A DNA stretch of 64,000 nucleotides, taken from NCBI RefSeq assembly GCF_003852405.1, contig NZ_QAJM01000039.1:86810-150809 (forward strand), written 5' to 3'. A program made the position numbers and the translations under genes. How positions within the stretch are numbered: the first letter of the stretch is position 1; the number at the start of each line of letters is the position of its first letter. Below, piece after piece: positions 34,027 to 44,465 of this stretch. Origin of the DNA: Pseudomonas sp. KBW05 (lineage in GTDB: Bacteria; Pseudomonadota; Gammaproteobacteria; Pseudomonadales; Pseudomonadaceae). The notes under the pieces are model-generated. The model was given only the letters and a program-made list of their open reading frames with translations. It was not told the origin of the DNA and did no database searches.

Positions 34027-37000
34027 AGGTGGGCTTAAAGCCTCTTTGGTCGGCATGGGGTTGGGCTATCTGGTGGTCGTGTGGTTGCTGGTCACGCTCG
34101 GCTGCTTGTTCTATGCATTGTGCAACAACTATTTCGCTTGGCCAGCGCTGTCGCTCAAGGATCTGGCGCTACGGGGCCTGTTCATTGGGTTCGCGCTTTG
34201 CTGGTTTTGCCCGCTGATTGTATTGGCTTGGGACCGTGTTGCGGTTGGCTGGGCAATGGGGTTGGTGGCGACGGTGGCTGAACCCTGGGGGGCTTTTTCG
34301 AGCCCCGTCGAGCCTGAAGGAAACCTGTGGCTGGAGGCGTTACGCAAGTCTCTTCGCACGCAGCACGGGTACTTCTGGCGCAGCAAAGTCCGCGTGTTTT
34401 TAGTGTTTGGCGAACCGGATCAGATCAGCGCTATCGCCCCTGGCTTGACGCCACAGAACTGGCTGGAAGGGCAAGGCACGGTGTTGTTATGGGGTGGCAG
34501 TGTCAATTCCGGGCTGGACGAGGCAGCCCTTGCACCGTGGTGCGAGTTGAGCCGCTGGCGTGCGCTGGATGCTGTGGTCTGGGCGCTGAGCAGTGAGCAA
34601 AGCCTCGATGATGTGGCGATGGGTGAGGGTGTGCGGCATTTTTGCAAACTGTCCCGTGAGCTGCGCTGGCAGATCCCACTGCACCTGTGGCAAGTCTGCG
34701 CCAGCCAATGGCCGCAGGCCCAGCGCACGGTCGAGCCGGTTGGCAGTGTGTTGCCGACGAAGCTGACCGTCGCCGCCCTGCAAGCGTGCTTGCAAGGCTT
34801 GATCGAGCCCCTGCGTCACGCAGGTCTGGCACAGATGCATGATCAGACTACCCATGATTTTCTGCTCCGGCTGTCTCGCGATTTGCAGGCCGAAGGCATT
34901 ACCCGTTGGCGCCAGGCGCTTGCGCCGTTGCTAGGCCAGTCCGCCCGCGGAGTACCTCTGCGTGGTGTGTGGTTCAGCCTGCCGGTGCAGCGTGAGCAGG
35001 CGGGCCATTATTGGCCGACGGATCCCGCCTGGAACGGCGTGCTGGAGGACAAGCCCGTACGGCGTCGAGTGGGCTGGAGCGCCGCTCGCGTGGGTTACGC
35101 CGTGACGATGCTGCTGATGCTGGCCTGGGGGATTGGCTTGTTGCTGTCCTTTTCCAGTAACCGCGCGCAGGTTGCGCAGGCACACGTTTCGCTCGCTGCG
35201 CTGCAGCAATCGGAACAAGGTGACCAGCAATTTCAGGCCCTCAACGAGCTGACCCGCGCACTCGCCCGGCTGGACTACCGCGCCGAACACGGCACGCCGT
35301 GGTATCAGCGCTTCGGCTTGAACCAAAACCAAGCCTTGCTTGAAGCCCTTTGGCCGCGCTATGTCGAAGCCAATAACCGATTGATGCGCGACCCGGCGGC
35401 CGCGAATTTGCGACGCCAACTCGACACTCTGATCAGCCTGGCACCGGGCAGCCCGGACCGCGCCCGTCACGCCCAGGTTGCCTACGATCAACTCAAGGCG
35501 TACCTGATGATGGCTCGCCCGGAGAAAACCGATTCTGTCTTCCTGGCCAAGGTCTTGGGCGAGGCTGAGCCGCTGCGTGCCGGTTTGTCCCCCGGCATTT
35601 GGCAGAACCTGTCGCCGACGCTCTGGCAGTTCTACAGCGTACAGTTGGCTGCACATCCCGAGTGGCGCATCGCGGCTGACTGGAAGCGGGTCGCTCAGGC
35701 CCGGCAGGTCTTGCTCGGCCAGTTGGGTCGACGCAATGCCGAGGCCAGCCTGTACCAACAGGTGCTCGATGGCGCCGCCAACCATTCGCCGGACTTGAGC
35801 CTGCACCAGATGGTCGCCGATACCGATGCACTGGCACTGTTTTCCACCGACGCCAGTGTAGCGGGGGTGTTTACCCGCCAAGCCTGGGAGGGCCATGTGC
35901 GCCAGGCCATCGACGATATTGCCAGCGCCCGACGCGAGGAAATCGACTGGGTGCTCAGCGACAAGCCCATCGATGTTGACCCCCATCTGACGCCAGAAAA
36001 GCTGCGCGAGCGTCTTACCGAACGCTACTTCCAGGACTATGCCCGCGCGTGGCTGGACTTCCTCAACAGCCTGCGCTGGCAGCAAACCGAACGGATGGCC
36101 GATGTCATCGACCAATTGACTTTGATGAGCGATGTGCGCCAGTCGCCATTGATTGCATTGATGAACACCGTGGCCTACCACGCGCATGCAGGTCAGCGTG
36201 GCCGGGCACTGGGGGACTCGCTGATCCAGTCGGCACAAAAGTTGATCGGCCAGGACGAGACGCCAGTGATCGACAGATTGACGCGTGAGCCGAGCGGCCC
36301 GATGGATGCCACTTTCGGCCCGCTGCTTTCACTGATGAGCATCGACGGCAGCGGCAATAAGCTCACCCTGCACGCCTTTCTCACCCAAGTCACCCGCGCT
36401 CGCCTGAAACTGCAGCAAGTCAGCCACGCCCCGGACCCACAGGCCTTGACCCAGGTCCTGGCGCAAACAGTCTTCCAGGGTAAAAACGTCGATCTGACCG
36501 ACACCCAGTCCTACGGCAGGCTGATCGCTGCCAGCCTTGGTGCGCAGTGGGCCGGGTTCGGTGAGGCGTTGTTCGTGCGTCCAATGGACCAGGCCTGGCA
36601 GCGGGTGCTGCAACCTTCAGCGGTGAGTCTTAATCGCCAGTGGCAACGCGCCATCGTGACACCCTGGCACAGCGCGTTTGCCAGCCGCTACCCGTTTGCC
36701 GCCACAGGCAGTGACGCCTCGTTGCCGATGTTGGGGCAAATGATCCGCGCCGATTCGGGGCGGATCGAGCAGTTTTTGCAGCATCAACTAAGCGGCGTGT
36801 TGCGCAAGGAGGGCAATCGCTGGGTGGTCGATCCGTTGCATAGCCAGGGCCTGCGCTTCAACCCGCAGTTTCTGTCAGCCATCAACCAGCTCAGCAACTT
36901 GGCGGACGTGCTCTACACCGACGGTGGCTTGGGGTTGAGCTTCGAGCTCCAGGGCAGAGCGGTCAGAGACGTGGTGCAAACCACCTTTGTTCTCAATGGT

Positions 37001-37366
37001 GAAAAACACCACTACTTCAACCAGAAAGAACGTTGGCAGCGCTTCAGCTGGCCAGGCCATAGCGATTACCCCGGGGTGAGCCTGAGCTGGACCAGTGTAC
37101 ATGCCGGCGAACGCCTGTTTGGTGATTACCAGGGCACCTGGGGTCTGATTCGTCTGTTGGAAAAAGCCCGCGTCACGCCATTGGACGATGGCGACAGCCT
37201 CTTTCGCATGGTGCTCAAGGCGCCTGACGGTATCGACCTGAGCTGGCGTCTACGCACTGAACTGGATGCCGGGCCGTTGGCGTTGCTCAAGTTGCGCGGC
37301 TTCACGCTGCCTTCAAAGATATTTCTGGTTGACGAGTCATATGCACAAACCGCGAGTGTGGAATGA
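34013..37366 (+). CDS. TssM/IcmF-like (VasK-related) membrane protein lacking a P-loop
   Basis: From ATG 34013 the protein has 1117 residues. Its topology matches TssM: TM1 at about 11-35, TM2 at 56-74, a cytosolic domain, TM3 at about 360-382, and a large periplasmic part. The C-terminus has the IcmF C-terminal pattern (WPGHSDYPGVSLSW, GTWGLIRLLEKARV). Where TssM proteins often carry a Walker A loop, this protein has VFLVFGEPDQISAIAPG at about 128-144, without GxxGxGK[ST]. TssM anchors the T6SS baseplate through TssJ and TssL. A copy inside a vgrG island with no other core genes is a paralogue, not part of a full local apparatus. A REPIN follows by 7 bp. Confidence 0.85.
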   Translation: MAIIKGGLKASLVGMGLGYLVVVWLLVTLGCLFYALCNNYFAWPALSLKDLALRGLFIGFALCWFCPLIVLAWDRVAVGWAMGLVATVAEPWGAFSSPVEPEGNLWLEALRKSLRTQHGYFWRSKVRVFLVFGEPDQISAIAPGLTPQNWLEGQGTVLLWGGSVNSGLDEAALAPWCELSRWRALDAVVWALSSEQSLDDVAMGEGVRHFCKLSRELRWQIPLHLWQVCASQWPQAQRTVEPVGSVLPTKLTVAALQACLQGLIEPLRHAGLAQMHDQTTHDFLLRLSRDLQAEGITRWRQALAPLLGQSARGVPLRGVWFSLPVQREQAGHYWPTDPAWNGVLEDKPVRRRVGWSAARVGYAVTMLLMLAWGIGLLLSFSSNRAQVAQAHVSLAALQQSEQGDQQFQALNELTRALARLDYRAEHGTPWYQRFGLNQNQALLEALWPRYVEANNRLMRDPAAANLRRQLDTLISLAPGSPDRARHAQVAYDQLKAYLMMARPEKTDSVFLAKVLGEAEPLRAGLSPGIWQNLSPTLWQFYSVQLAAHPEWRIAADWKRVAQARQVLLGQLGRRNAEASLYQQVLDGAANHSPDLSLHQMVADTDALALFSTDASVAGVFTRQAWEGHVRQAIDDIASARREEIDWVLSDKPIDVDPHLTPEKLRERLTERYFQDYARAWLDFLNSLRWQQTERMADVIDQLTLMSDVRQSPLIALMNTVAYHAHAGQRGRALGDSLIQSAQKLIGQDETPVIDRLTREPSGPMDATFGPLLSLMSIDGSGNKLTLHAFLTQVTRARLKLQQVSHAPDPQALTQVLAQTVFQGKNVDLTDTQSYGRLIAASLGAQWAGFGEALFVRPMDQAWQRVLQPSAVSLNRQWQRAIVTPWHSAFASRYPFAATGSDASLPMLGQMIRADSGRIEQFLQHQLSGVLRKEGNRWVVDPLHSQGLRFNPQFLSAINQLSNLADVLYTDGGLGLSFELQGRAVRDVVQTTFVLNGEKHHYFNQKERWQRFSWPGHSDYPGVSLSWTSVHAGERLFGDYQGTWGLIRLLEKARVTPLDDGDSLFRMVLKAPDGIDLSWRLRTELDAGPLALLKLRGFTLPSKIFLVDESYAQTASVE

Positions 37367-37373
37367 AGTCCCC

Positions 37374-37463
37374 TGTGGGAGCGGGCTTGCTCGCGAAGGC
37401 GGTGGTTCAGTCGATACCTAAGTTGACTGAACCACCGCCTTCGCGAGCAAGCCCGCTCCCACA
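37374..37463. repeat. REPIN after the T6SS island
   Basis: Inverted arms start at 37374 and end at 37463. The sequence including the leading CCCC and most of the spacer is nearly the same as at 25824-25913. It lies between two convergent units, the island and lpxH. Confidence 0.92.
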
Positions 37464-37484
37464 TTTGAACTGTGTTGGCAGGGG

Positions 37485-38234
37485 TTATGCGCCTGGCAGC
37501 GCGAGCTGCGGATTGCCGAAATCAAACGCCGCCAACTGAAACCCCTGCTCATCCACCTGCAACGCCCACCCTTGCTTGTCCCAATCCCCCAGCACAATGC
37601 GCTTGGCCGCTTGCTCGCCAATCTGCAACTTGTGAATGGCGGGGCGGTGGGTGTGGCCGTGGACCAGGGTGCGCACGCCAAACTGCTGCATCACCCGGGG
37701 CACTTCCTCGGGGGTCACATCGACAATGTCGTTGGCCTTCATGCGCGTCTGCGCACGGCTCTCGCTGCGCAGCTTGCGCGCCAGTTTGTGGCGGGTGCGC
37801 AACGGCAGGTGGCGCAGGATAAACAGCACGATGGGGTTGCGCAGGATGCGGCGCAGCTTCATATAGCCGACGTCGCGGGTGCAGAGACTATCGCCGTGCA
37901 TCAATAGCACGGGCTCGCCAAACAACTGCACGACACTCGGGTCCTTGAGCAAGGTTGCGCCTGCTGCTTTGCAGAACGCCTTGCCGATGAGGAAATCGCG
38001 GTTGCCATGCATGATGAAAATCGGGGTGCCGCTGTCGCTGAGTTCGCGCAGGGCCACGCAAATCGAACGTTGGAAGGGGGTCATGCCATCGTCGCCAATC
38101 CAGGCTTCAAAGAAGTCCCCCAGAATGTACAACGCCTGGGCGCCACGGGCGCGGCCGTGGAGCAGATCCAGAAACGCCCGGGTAATGTCCGGGCGCTCCT
38201 CTTCCAGATGCAAGTCTGAAATAAGCAGGATCAC
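37485..38234 (-). CDS. lpxH: UDP-2,3-diacylglucosamine diphosphatase
   Basis: The 249-residue protein is a calcineurin-like metallophosphoesterase with all LpxH motifs: [12 protein letters not shown] at 5-16, [33 protein letters not shown], and [11 protein letters not shown]. It hydrolyses UDP-2,3-diacylglucosamine to lipid X in lipid A synthesis on the inner face of the cytoplasmic membrane. It starts two bases past the ppiB stop, forming a ppiB-lpxH operon as in other pseudomonads. Confidence 0.96.
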   Translation of the reverse strand: MILLISDLHLEEERPDITRAFLDLLHGRARGAQALYILGDFFEAWIGDDGMTPFQRSICVALRELSDSGTPIFIMHGNRDFLIGKAFCKAAGATLLKDPSVVQLFGEPVLLMHGDSLCTRDVGYMKLRRILRNPIVLFILRHLPLRTRHKLARKLRSESRAQTRMKANDIVDVTPEEVPRVMQQFGVRTLVHGHTHRPAIHKLQIGEQAAKRIVLGDWDKQGWALQVDEQGFQLAAFDFGNPQLALPGA

Positions 38235-38236
38235 CC

Positions 38237-38737
38237 TTAGATGATCTCGGCTTTCTCGACGATAACGTCTTCTACCGGAACGTCCTGGTGACCGGCTTTA
38301 CCGGTGGTCTGCACGCCTTTGATCTTGTCAACGACGTCCTGGCCTTCGGTGACTTTACCGAATACCGCGTAGCCCCAACCCTGCACGTTCTTGCCGCTGT
38401 GGTTGAGGAAGGCGTTGTCGGCCACGTTGATGAAGAACTGCGCGGAGGCCGAATGCGGCTCCATGGTACGGGCCATGGCGACGGTGTACTTGTCGTTGGA
38501 AAGGCCGTTGTCCGCTTCGTTCTGGATGCTTGGGCGCTTGTCTTTCTTTTCTTTCATGCCTGGCTCGAAACCGCCGCCCTGGACCATGAAGTTGCCGATG
38601 ACACGGTGGAATACGGTGTTTTCGTAGTGGCCGGCGTTCACGTACTCGATGAAGTTGGCGACGGTGATCGGCGCTTTCTCGGCGTTCAGCTCGATGACGA
38701 TGTCACCGTGGTTGGTGGTCAGTTTGACTTGAGTCAT
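38237..38737 (-). CDS. ppiB: Cytoplasmic peptidyl-prolyl cis-trans isomerase B (cyclophilin)
   Basis: The 166-residue protein is a full cyclophilin with no signal peptide: [20 protein letters not shown], the active-site [13 protein letters not shown] with the catalytic Arg, [13 protein letters not shown], and [10 protein letters not shown]. It speeds proline isomerisation in protein folding. ATG 38737 gives the standard [11 protein letters not shown] start and follows a purine-rich site; an in-frame extension to 38824 adds atypical residues and is rejected. glnS lies divergently 260 bp away. Confidence 0.95.
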   Translation of the reverse strand: MTQVKLTTNHGDIVIELNAEKAPITVANFIEYVNAGHYENTVFHRVIGNFMVQGGGFEPGMKEKKDKRPSIQNEADNGLSNDKYTVAMARTMEPHSASAQFFINVADNAFLNHSGKNVQGWGYAVFGKVTEGQDVVDKIKGVQTTGKAGHQDVPVEDVIVEKAEII

Positions 38738-38997
38738 GGTCGTTTCTCTTTCAAGGAATTCGTGGGTGTGGACGCCGGGGCGCCTTACCGATTTGGCGAC
38801 ACTTTTTGGCAAAGCAGCGGCCAAGGGGCGCAGTTTAGCGTGACCTGTAGGAATTTCGAGGTGGTTTTTTACCGCCCATGCAATTAATGCAGCAGTTTTT
38901 GACCACGCTCTGTCAGTGTCTTGACGGCTTCGGCTATTATGAGCGCTTTGTTTTATCTGGCCTTACCCGGCCACGAACCTGTCTGTTCAAGGATCCT

Positions 38998-40698
38998 ATG
39001 AGCAAGCCCACTGTCGACCCTACCTCGAATTCCAAGGCCGGACCTGCCGTCCCGGTCAATTTCCTGCGCCCGATCATCCAGGCGGACCTGGATTCGGGCA
39101 AGCACACGCAGATCGTCACCCGCTTCCCGCCAGAGCCCAACGGCTACCTGCACATCGGTCACGCCAAGTCGATCTGTGTGAACTTCGGCCTGGCCCAGGA
39201 GTTCGGTGGCGTCACGCACCTGCGTTTCGACGACACCAACCCGGCCAAGGAAGACCAGGAATACATCGACGCCATCGAAAGCGACGTGAAGTGGCTGGGC
39301 TTCGAATGGTCCGGTGAAGTGCGCTATGCCTCGCAATACTTCGACCAGTTGCACGACTGGGCCGTCGAGCTGATCAAGGCCGGCAAGGCCTACGTGGACG
39401 ACCTGAGCCCGGAACAAGCCAAGGAATACCGTGGCACGCTGACCGAACCGGGCAAGAACAGCCCGTTCCGCGACCGTTCGGTGGAAGAGAACCTCGACTG
39501 GTTCGCCCGCATGCGTGCCGGTGAGTTCGCCGACGGTGCCCGTGTACTGCGTGCCAAGATCGACATGGCCTCGCCGAACATGAACCTGCGCGACCCGATC
39601 ATGTACCGCATCCGCCATGCCCATCACCACCAGACCGGTGACAAGTGGTGCATCTACCCGAACTACGACTTCACCCACGGTCAGTCGGACGCCATCGAAG
39701 GCATCACCCACTCCATCTGCACCCTGGAGTTCGAAAGCCATCGCCCGCTGTACGAGTGGTTCCTGGAGCACCTGCCGGTGCCGGCGCACCCACGTCAGTA
39801 CGAGTTCAGCCGCCTGAACCTGAACTACACCATCACCAGCAAGCGCAAGCTCAAGCAACTGGTCGATGAAAAGCACGTACATGGCTGGGACGACCCGCGC
39901 ATGTCCACCCTGTCGGGCTTCCGTCGCCGTGGCTACACGCCGGCGTCGATCCGCAACTTCTGCGACATGGTCGGCACCAACCGTTCCGACGGCGTCGTGG
40001 ACTTCGGCATGCTCGAATTCAGCATCCGCAACGACCTCGACCACAGCGCCCCGCGCGCCATGTGCGTGCTGCGTCCGTTGAAAGTCGTGATCACCAACTA
40101 CCCGGAAGACAAGGTCGACCACCTCGAACTGCCGCGTCATCCGCAGAAAGAAGAACTCGGCGTGCGCAAGCTGCCGTTCAGCCGTGAAATCTACATCGAC
40201 CGCGATGACTTCATGGAAGAGCCGCCAAAAGGCTACAAGCGCCTGGAACCGGCTGGCGAAGTGCGCTTGCGCGGCAGCTACGTGATCCGTGCCGACGAAG
40301 CGATCAAGGACGCCGATGGCAACATCGTCGAACTGCGTTGCTCCTACGACCCGGAAACCCTGGGCAAGAACCCGGAAGGCCGCAAGGTCAAGGGCGTGAT
40401 CCACTGGGTGCCGGCCGCCGCCAGCATCGAATGCGAAGTGCGCCTGTACGACCGCCTGTTCCGTTCGCCGAACCCTGAGAAGGCTGAAGACAGCGCCAGT
40501 TTCCTCGACAACATCAATCCTGACTCCCTGCAAGTACTTACGGGTTGTCGTGCCGAGCCGTCGTTGGGCGAAGCACAGCCGGAAGACCGTTTCCAGTTCG
40601 AGCGCGAAGGTTACTTCTGCGCGGATATCAAGGACTCGAAACCCGGTGCTCCGGTATTCAACCGTACCGTGACCTTGCGTGATTCGTGGGGCCAGTGA
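38998..40698 (+). CDS. glnS: Glutaminyl-tRNA synthetase
   Basis: The 566-residue class I synthetase has the HIGH motif in HIGHAKS near residue 41, the KMSKS equivalent in [16 protein letters not shown], and the C-terminal anticodon-binding barrels with [24 protein letters not shown]. It charges tRNA-Gln with glutamine. ATG 38998 (MSKPTVDP) is preceded by AAGGA; an in-frame start at 38878 would extend over the promoter region and is rejected. It is followed 44 bp later by cysS in the same direction. Confidence 0.97.
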   Translation: MSKPTVDPTSNSKAGPAVPVNFLRPIIQADLDSGKHTQIVTRFPPEPNGYLHIGHAKSICVNFGLAQEFGGVTHLRFDDTNPAKEDQEYIDAIESDVKWLGFEWSGEVRYASQYFDQLHDWAVELIKAGKAYVDDLSPEQAKEYRGTLTEPGKNSPFRDRSVEENLDWFARMRAGEFADGARVLRAKIDMASPNMNLRDPIMYRIRHAHHHQTGDKWCIYPNYDFTHGQSDAIEGITHSICTLEFESHRPLYEWFLEHLPVPAHPRQYEFSRLNLNYTITSKRKLKQLVDEKHVHGWDDPRMSTLSGFRRRGYTPASIRNFCDMVGTNRSDGVVDFGMLEFSIRNDLDHSAPRAMCVLRPLKVVITNYPEDKVDHLELPRHPQKEELGVRKLPFSREIYIDRDDFMEEPPKGYKRLEPAGEVRLRGSYVIRADEAIKDADGNIVELRCSYDPETLGKNPEGRKVKGVIHWVPAAASIECEVRLYDRLFRSPNPEKAEDSASFLDNINPDSLQVLTGCRAEPSLGEAQPEDRFQFEREGYFCADIKDSKPGAPVFNRTVTLRDSWGQ

Positions 40699-40742
40699 TT
40701 CAGGCAGGCCTGACCGGCTTTGCCTAGAGAGAAGGAATCGTC

Positions 40743-42131
<1,389 letters not shown>

Positions 42132-42147
42132 TCGGTAAACGCTGAAT

Positions 42148-42184
42148 AAAAAAACGCCCCGACTGGTTCGGGGCGTTTTTTTTG
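42148..42184 (+). terminator. Intrinsic terminator after cysS
   Basis: ACGCCCCGA at 42154-42162 pairs with TCGGGGCGT at 42168-42176 around a five-base loop and is followed by eight T residues. The A run before the stem also makes it usable from the other strand. Confidence 0.93.
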
Positions 42185-42205
42185 CATGCGAATAGTATGT
42201 TTGAC

Positions 42206-42270
42206 CTAGATGGGGTTGACGAATAATGGCTCTATGACATTATCGGTGTAAGTCAATGGGAGAGTCATAG
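42206..42270 (+). promoter_or_regulatory. Possible promoter and inverted repeat before the AT-rich gene
   Basis: TTGACG at about 42216-42221 is followed after 16 bp by CATTAT, a plausible sigma-70 pair. CTATGAC (42232-42238) and GTCATAG (42264-42270) form a perfect 7-bp inverted repeat with centres 32 bp apart, bracketing the expected transcription start and the ribosome site. They could be a repressor site or a hairpin hiding the start. Confidence 0.4.
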
Positions 42271-42272
42271 AT

Positions 42273-43085
42273 ATGGATGTTGCAAGATGCATAGCTGATG
42301 GGAATACGTACACGGCACATAATTTTGAACAGCTTGGTGATTCTCGAATTGAGGGGTTTCGGCGCCTATTGGTTTGTGTTCAATGTGGCGCCCCAGCTTT
42401 TTTTAGGAAGGAATCTCGAAGTGGACAGGCTGCATGCTTTGGTGCACGACCTCACATACCAGGATGCGAGTTTGCGGCTGCAGAAGGTAGAAGGCGAGGG
42501 AATCCGGGGAATGATCAGGAAGAACAGATTAATCTTGGTGAGCGCATAGAAATTGATTTCGGCTACGGGGCTCAAGAAATCGTTCACCCAACCCCTGACA
42601 ATCCTATTGATCCAAATGGTAGAGGCGGCCGTTTTGTCCCGGGAAGTGGAAGACGAAGCCCTGTAATGCACAGGCGGCTAAGTACCCTCCTGAGAAACTT
42701 GATGGTGTCTGAGCAATTTCGAAATTCAGATCAGATAATAGGCCTGCCCGAAGGGCAGTTCCGCGTGAGGGATTTTTTTGTAAGGTTTAATGAAGCCAAT
42801 AGAGACCATGTTGGCGAGTATCGTGGCTATTGGGGGATGCTATCTGATGCTCGATATGGGCAAGAAAATAGCCTTTGGCTGAATAGTGGTGGGCGAGAAA
42901 ACTTAAGTGTTGTTGCAGACACTGCAATTGTCGATGGTTTGCATGAGCGATTTGATGTGGATGACTTAGAGGAGTTTGCGGGTTCTTATATTCTGGTTTT
43001 TGGAACCCTCAGAGTTTCCGGTAACGGAAAAGGTTACGTTGCTTGTAATGACTTAAGACACATTACAGTCAGTCTTTCAGATTGA
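42273..43085 (+). CDS. Unrecognised AT-rich gene with Cys/His cluster
   Basis: I do not recognise this 270-residue protein. Near residue 35 is LVCVQCGAPAFFRKESRSG followed by ACFGARPHIPGCEFA, a Cys-x2-Cys ... Cys-x5-His-x3-Cys arrangement that could bind zinc. The middle is polar (GGRFVPGSGRRSPVMHRRL). The last 90 residues look all-beta, ending in YILVFGTLRVSGNGKGYVACNDLRHITV, which resembles an OB-fold strand pattern; that is a guess. The gene is clearly more AT-rich than glnS/cysS, stands alone between two terminators, and has GGGAGA before its ATG. It is probably transferred DNA. Confidence 0.72.
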   Translation: MDVARCIADGNTYTAHNFEQLGDSRIEGFRRLLVCVQCGAPAFFRKESRSGQAACFGARPHIPGCEFAAAEGRRRGNPGNDQEEQINLGERIEIDFGYGAQEIVHPTPDNPIDPNGRGGRFVPGSGRRSPVMHRRLSTLLRNLMVSEQFRNSDQIIGLPEGQFRVRDFFVRFNEANRDHVGEYRGYWGMLSDARYGQENSLWLNSGGRENLSVVADTAIVDGLHERFDVDDLEEFAGSYILVFGTLRVSGNGKGYVACNDLRHITVSLSD

Positions 43086-43111
43086 TGCTTAACTTTTTGT
43101 AAAAGTCAAAC

Positions 43112-43150
43112 GGGACAGATCTATTTGAAACCATAGAACTGTCCCTTTTC
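43112..43150. terminator. Bidirectional intrinsic terminator
   Basis: The stem from GGGACAG (43112-43118) to CTGTCCC (43139-43145) extends inward to 13 bp with one mismatch, and TTTTC follows on the plus strand. It separates the AT-rich gene from the convergent DUF6124 gene. Confidence 0.8.
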
Positions 43151-43155
43151 GAGTT

Positions 43156-43491
43156 CTACTCTCTAACTGATGCCTCGCATTGGATGACTGCGTCGTTCAT
43201 CAACAATTGAGTACCTTCCAATATTCGACAGATGCCAAGTGCAACACTACGTGGCGCTCCGTCAACCTCAAAAGCCAAGTGGCTCGCTAGGGCCTGAATC
43301 GATGTGAGATCTTCCGATACGTTGATAAGTAGGGTCTCGATTTTCAACCCTTTACGAACGGCAAAGAGCCAACTGCCTTCGGTGTTCGGCGCTGGACTTT
43401 GAGGGGGATTCAAATAATGTTTAATCGCTCGATGAGCAGACTTATGAAACGAGGTTGATTCGAGCGGCGGATTCGGACTGTCTTTAATCAT
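43156..43491 (-). CDS. DUF6124 family protein
   Basis: The 111-residue protein matches the small Pseudomonas DUF6124 family as I recall it: an N-terminal MIKDSPNPP, AIKHYLNPPQSP, and a helical C-terminal half with ETLLINVSEDLTSIQALASHLAFEVDGAPRSVALGICRILEGTQLLMNDAV. The function is unknown. It has no signal peptide or membrane segment. TAGGAGC precedes the ATG. An unusually long structured leader with an intrinsic terminator lies upstream, so expression is probably regulated after transcription starts. Confidence 0.8.
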   Translation of the reverse strand: MIKDSPNPPLESTSFHKSAHRAIKHYLNPPQSPAPNTEGSWLFAVRKGLKIETLLINVSEDLTSIQALASHLAFEVDGAPRSVALGICRILEGTQLLMNDAVIQCEASVRE

Positions 43492-43790
43492 GGCAAAGCT
43501 CCTAGAGTATTGGAGCCACCACCCATCGCTGCGAAACGATAATCGGGTGGCAGCTGTACGCAGGTTCGCAGACCGGGACTCTAGGCACCCGGCATACCCG
43601 AAGGTATCCCGCGCACAGCCGCCATAACATCAGGCATAAAAAAGCGCCCGCTATCTGAGGTGGACGCTGTGCGTCTAGAGTTTAACCGGGCTGCGAAACC
43701 CGGTCGCTGAATTTGCAGCGACCGCCGAAGATTAGGCAGCCATCTTCCGAGAGACAACCCTAAAACGCTGTCGGAAATTTCTGCGGTTTT
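43492..43790 (-). promoter_or_regulatory. Long structured leader of the DUF6124 gene
   Basis: This region has no convincing gene but carries a series of hairpins on the minus strand: ACCGGG/CCCGGT (43685-43704), CGCTG/CAGCG (43705-43720), the terminator stem at 43643-43668, a UUCG-capped stem ATACC/GGTAT (43594-43607), and CCACCC/GGGTGG (43518-43549) just before the ribosome site. I believe similar leaders stand before small DUF3077/DUF6124-type genes in other pseudomonads, but this is from memory. The layout suggests an attenuator or riboregulator. Confidence 0.55.
43638..43668 (-). terminator. Intrinsic terminator inside the DUF6124 leader
   Basis: On the minus strand AGCGTCC pairs with GGGCGCT (one G-T pair) and is followed by six T residues (plus strand A run 43638-43643). 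It lies about 150 bases upstream of the ATG, so transcription of the gene would require read-through. Confidence 0.6.
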
Positions 43791-43835
43791 TTTGCTGGGC
43801 AGTGCCCCGAGACCAATGGTGACCCCCAATCTAAA

Positions 43836-43924
43836 TGTGGGAGCGGGCTTGCCCGCGAATGCGGAGTGTCAGCCAGTACATGTGTGACTGACACACCGCT
43901 ATCGCAGGCAAGCCAGCTCCCACA
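43836..43924. repeat. REPIN with asymmetric arms
   Basis: The left arm is TGTGGGAGCGGGCTTGCCC type while the right arm ends CAGGCAAGCCAGCTCCCACA, so the arms belong to different REP subtypes and pair imperfectly. The doublet ends a few bases from the DHFR gene stop. Confidence 0.88.
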
Positions 43925-43928
43925 TTTT

Positions 43929-44465
43929 TTACCGTGCCTGCTCAGCACCGTGAGAGTCGGCGCGGCGTACGTAATCCACCCACTCATATTCAAGGCCGTG
44001 GTGTTCCCTGACGCCATGCCGGCAAACCTCGATGAACTCACCCTCGAAGCTGGGGAATTTGGCCTCACCTTCGTGATCGTCGTAGAACAGGGTGAGGTAC
44101 AGCCTGTCCACCCGGTCGATCACCTGGTCATAAAGCTCCGGCCCGCCGCCGATATGAATCTCTTCGGGCGCGAACGCCGCTGCGCATTCCAGAGCCGATG
44201 CCAAGGACCGACAAACAATCGCGTGTTCGTGCTGATACGCCGGATCACGCGAAAGCACGATGTTCGGCCGATCCACCAGCGGCCGCCCGCTGAGTGCAAT
44301 CACCGACTCAAAGGTCTTGCGGCCCATGATCACGGGTTTGCCGATGGTCTTGGCGGCGAAGCGGCGCATGTCGTCGGGGATGTTGCGCAGCAGCCCACCG
44401 GCCTTGCCGATGGAGCGGTTGTGGCGGCCTATGCCCGCCACCAACGCGAGGGGGATGTTCGTCAT
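43929..44465 (-). CDS. folA: Dihydrofolate reductase
   Basis: The 178-residue protein is a DHFR: LALVAGIGRHNRSIGKAGGLLRNIPDDMRRF carries the N-terminal strand, Met20-type loop and the acidic substrate-binding residue, GKPVIMGRKTFESV is the NADPH site, and EIHIGGGPELYDQVIDRVDRLYLT is the C-terminal GG motif. It reduces dihydrofolate with NADPH. The usual Trp of the Met20 loop is absent (GGLLRNIP). Its start overlaps the stop of the second DHFR-fold gene by four bases. Confidence 0.88.
   Translation of the reverse strand: MTNIPLALVAGIGRHNRSIGKAGGLLRNIPDDMRRFAAKTIGKPVIMGRKTFESVIALSGRPLVDRPNIVLSRDPAYQHEHAIVCRSLASALECAAAFAPEEIHIGGGPELYDQVIDRVDRLYLTLFYDDHEGEAKFPSFEGEFIEVCRHGVREHHGLEYEWVDYVRRADSHGAEQAR

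Noticed and set aside
38930-38945. TTGACG/TATTAT near glnS considered as a sigma-70 promoter
   Set aside because: The two hexamers are only eight bases apart; TATTAT may be a -10 but no matching -35 at 16-18 bp is convincing.
43581-43829. 82-codon frame on the minus strand within the DUF6124 leader
   Set aside because: It overlaps a run of stable hairpins and a terminator, has no ribosome site, and its composition is unlike the neighbouring proteins. The RNA structure explains the region better.
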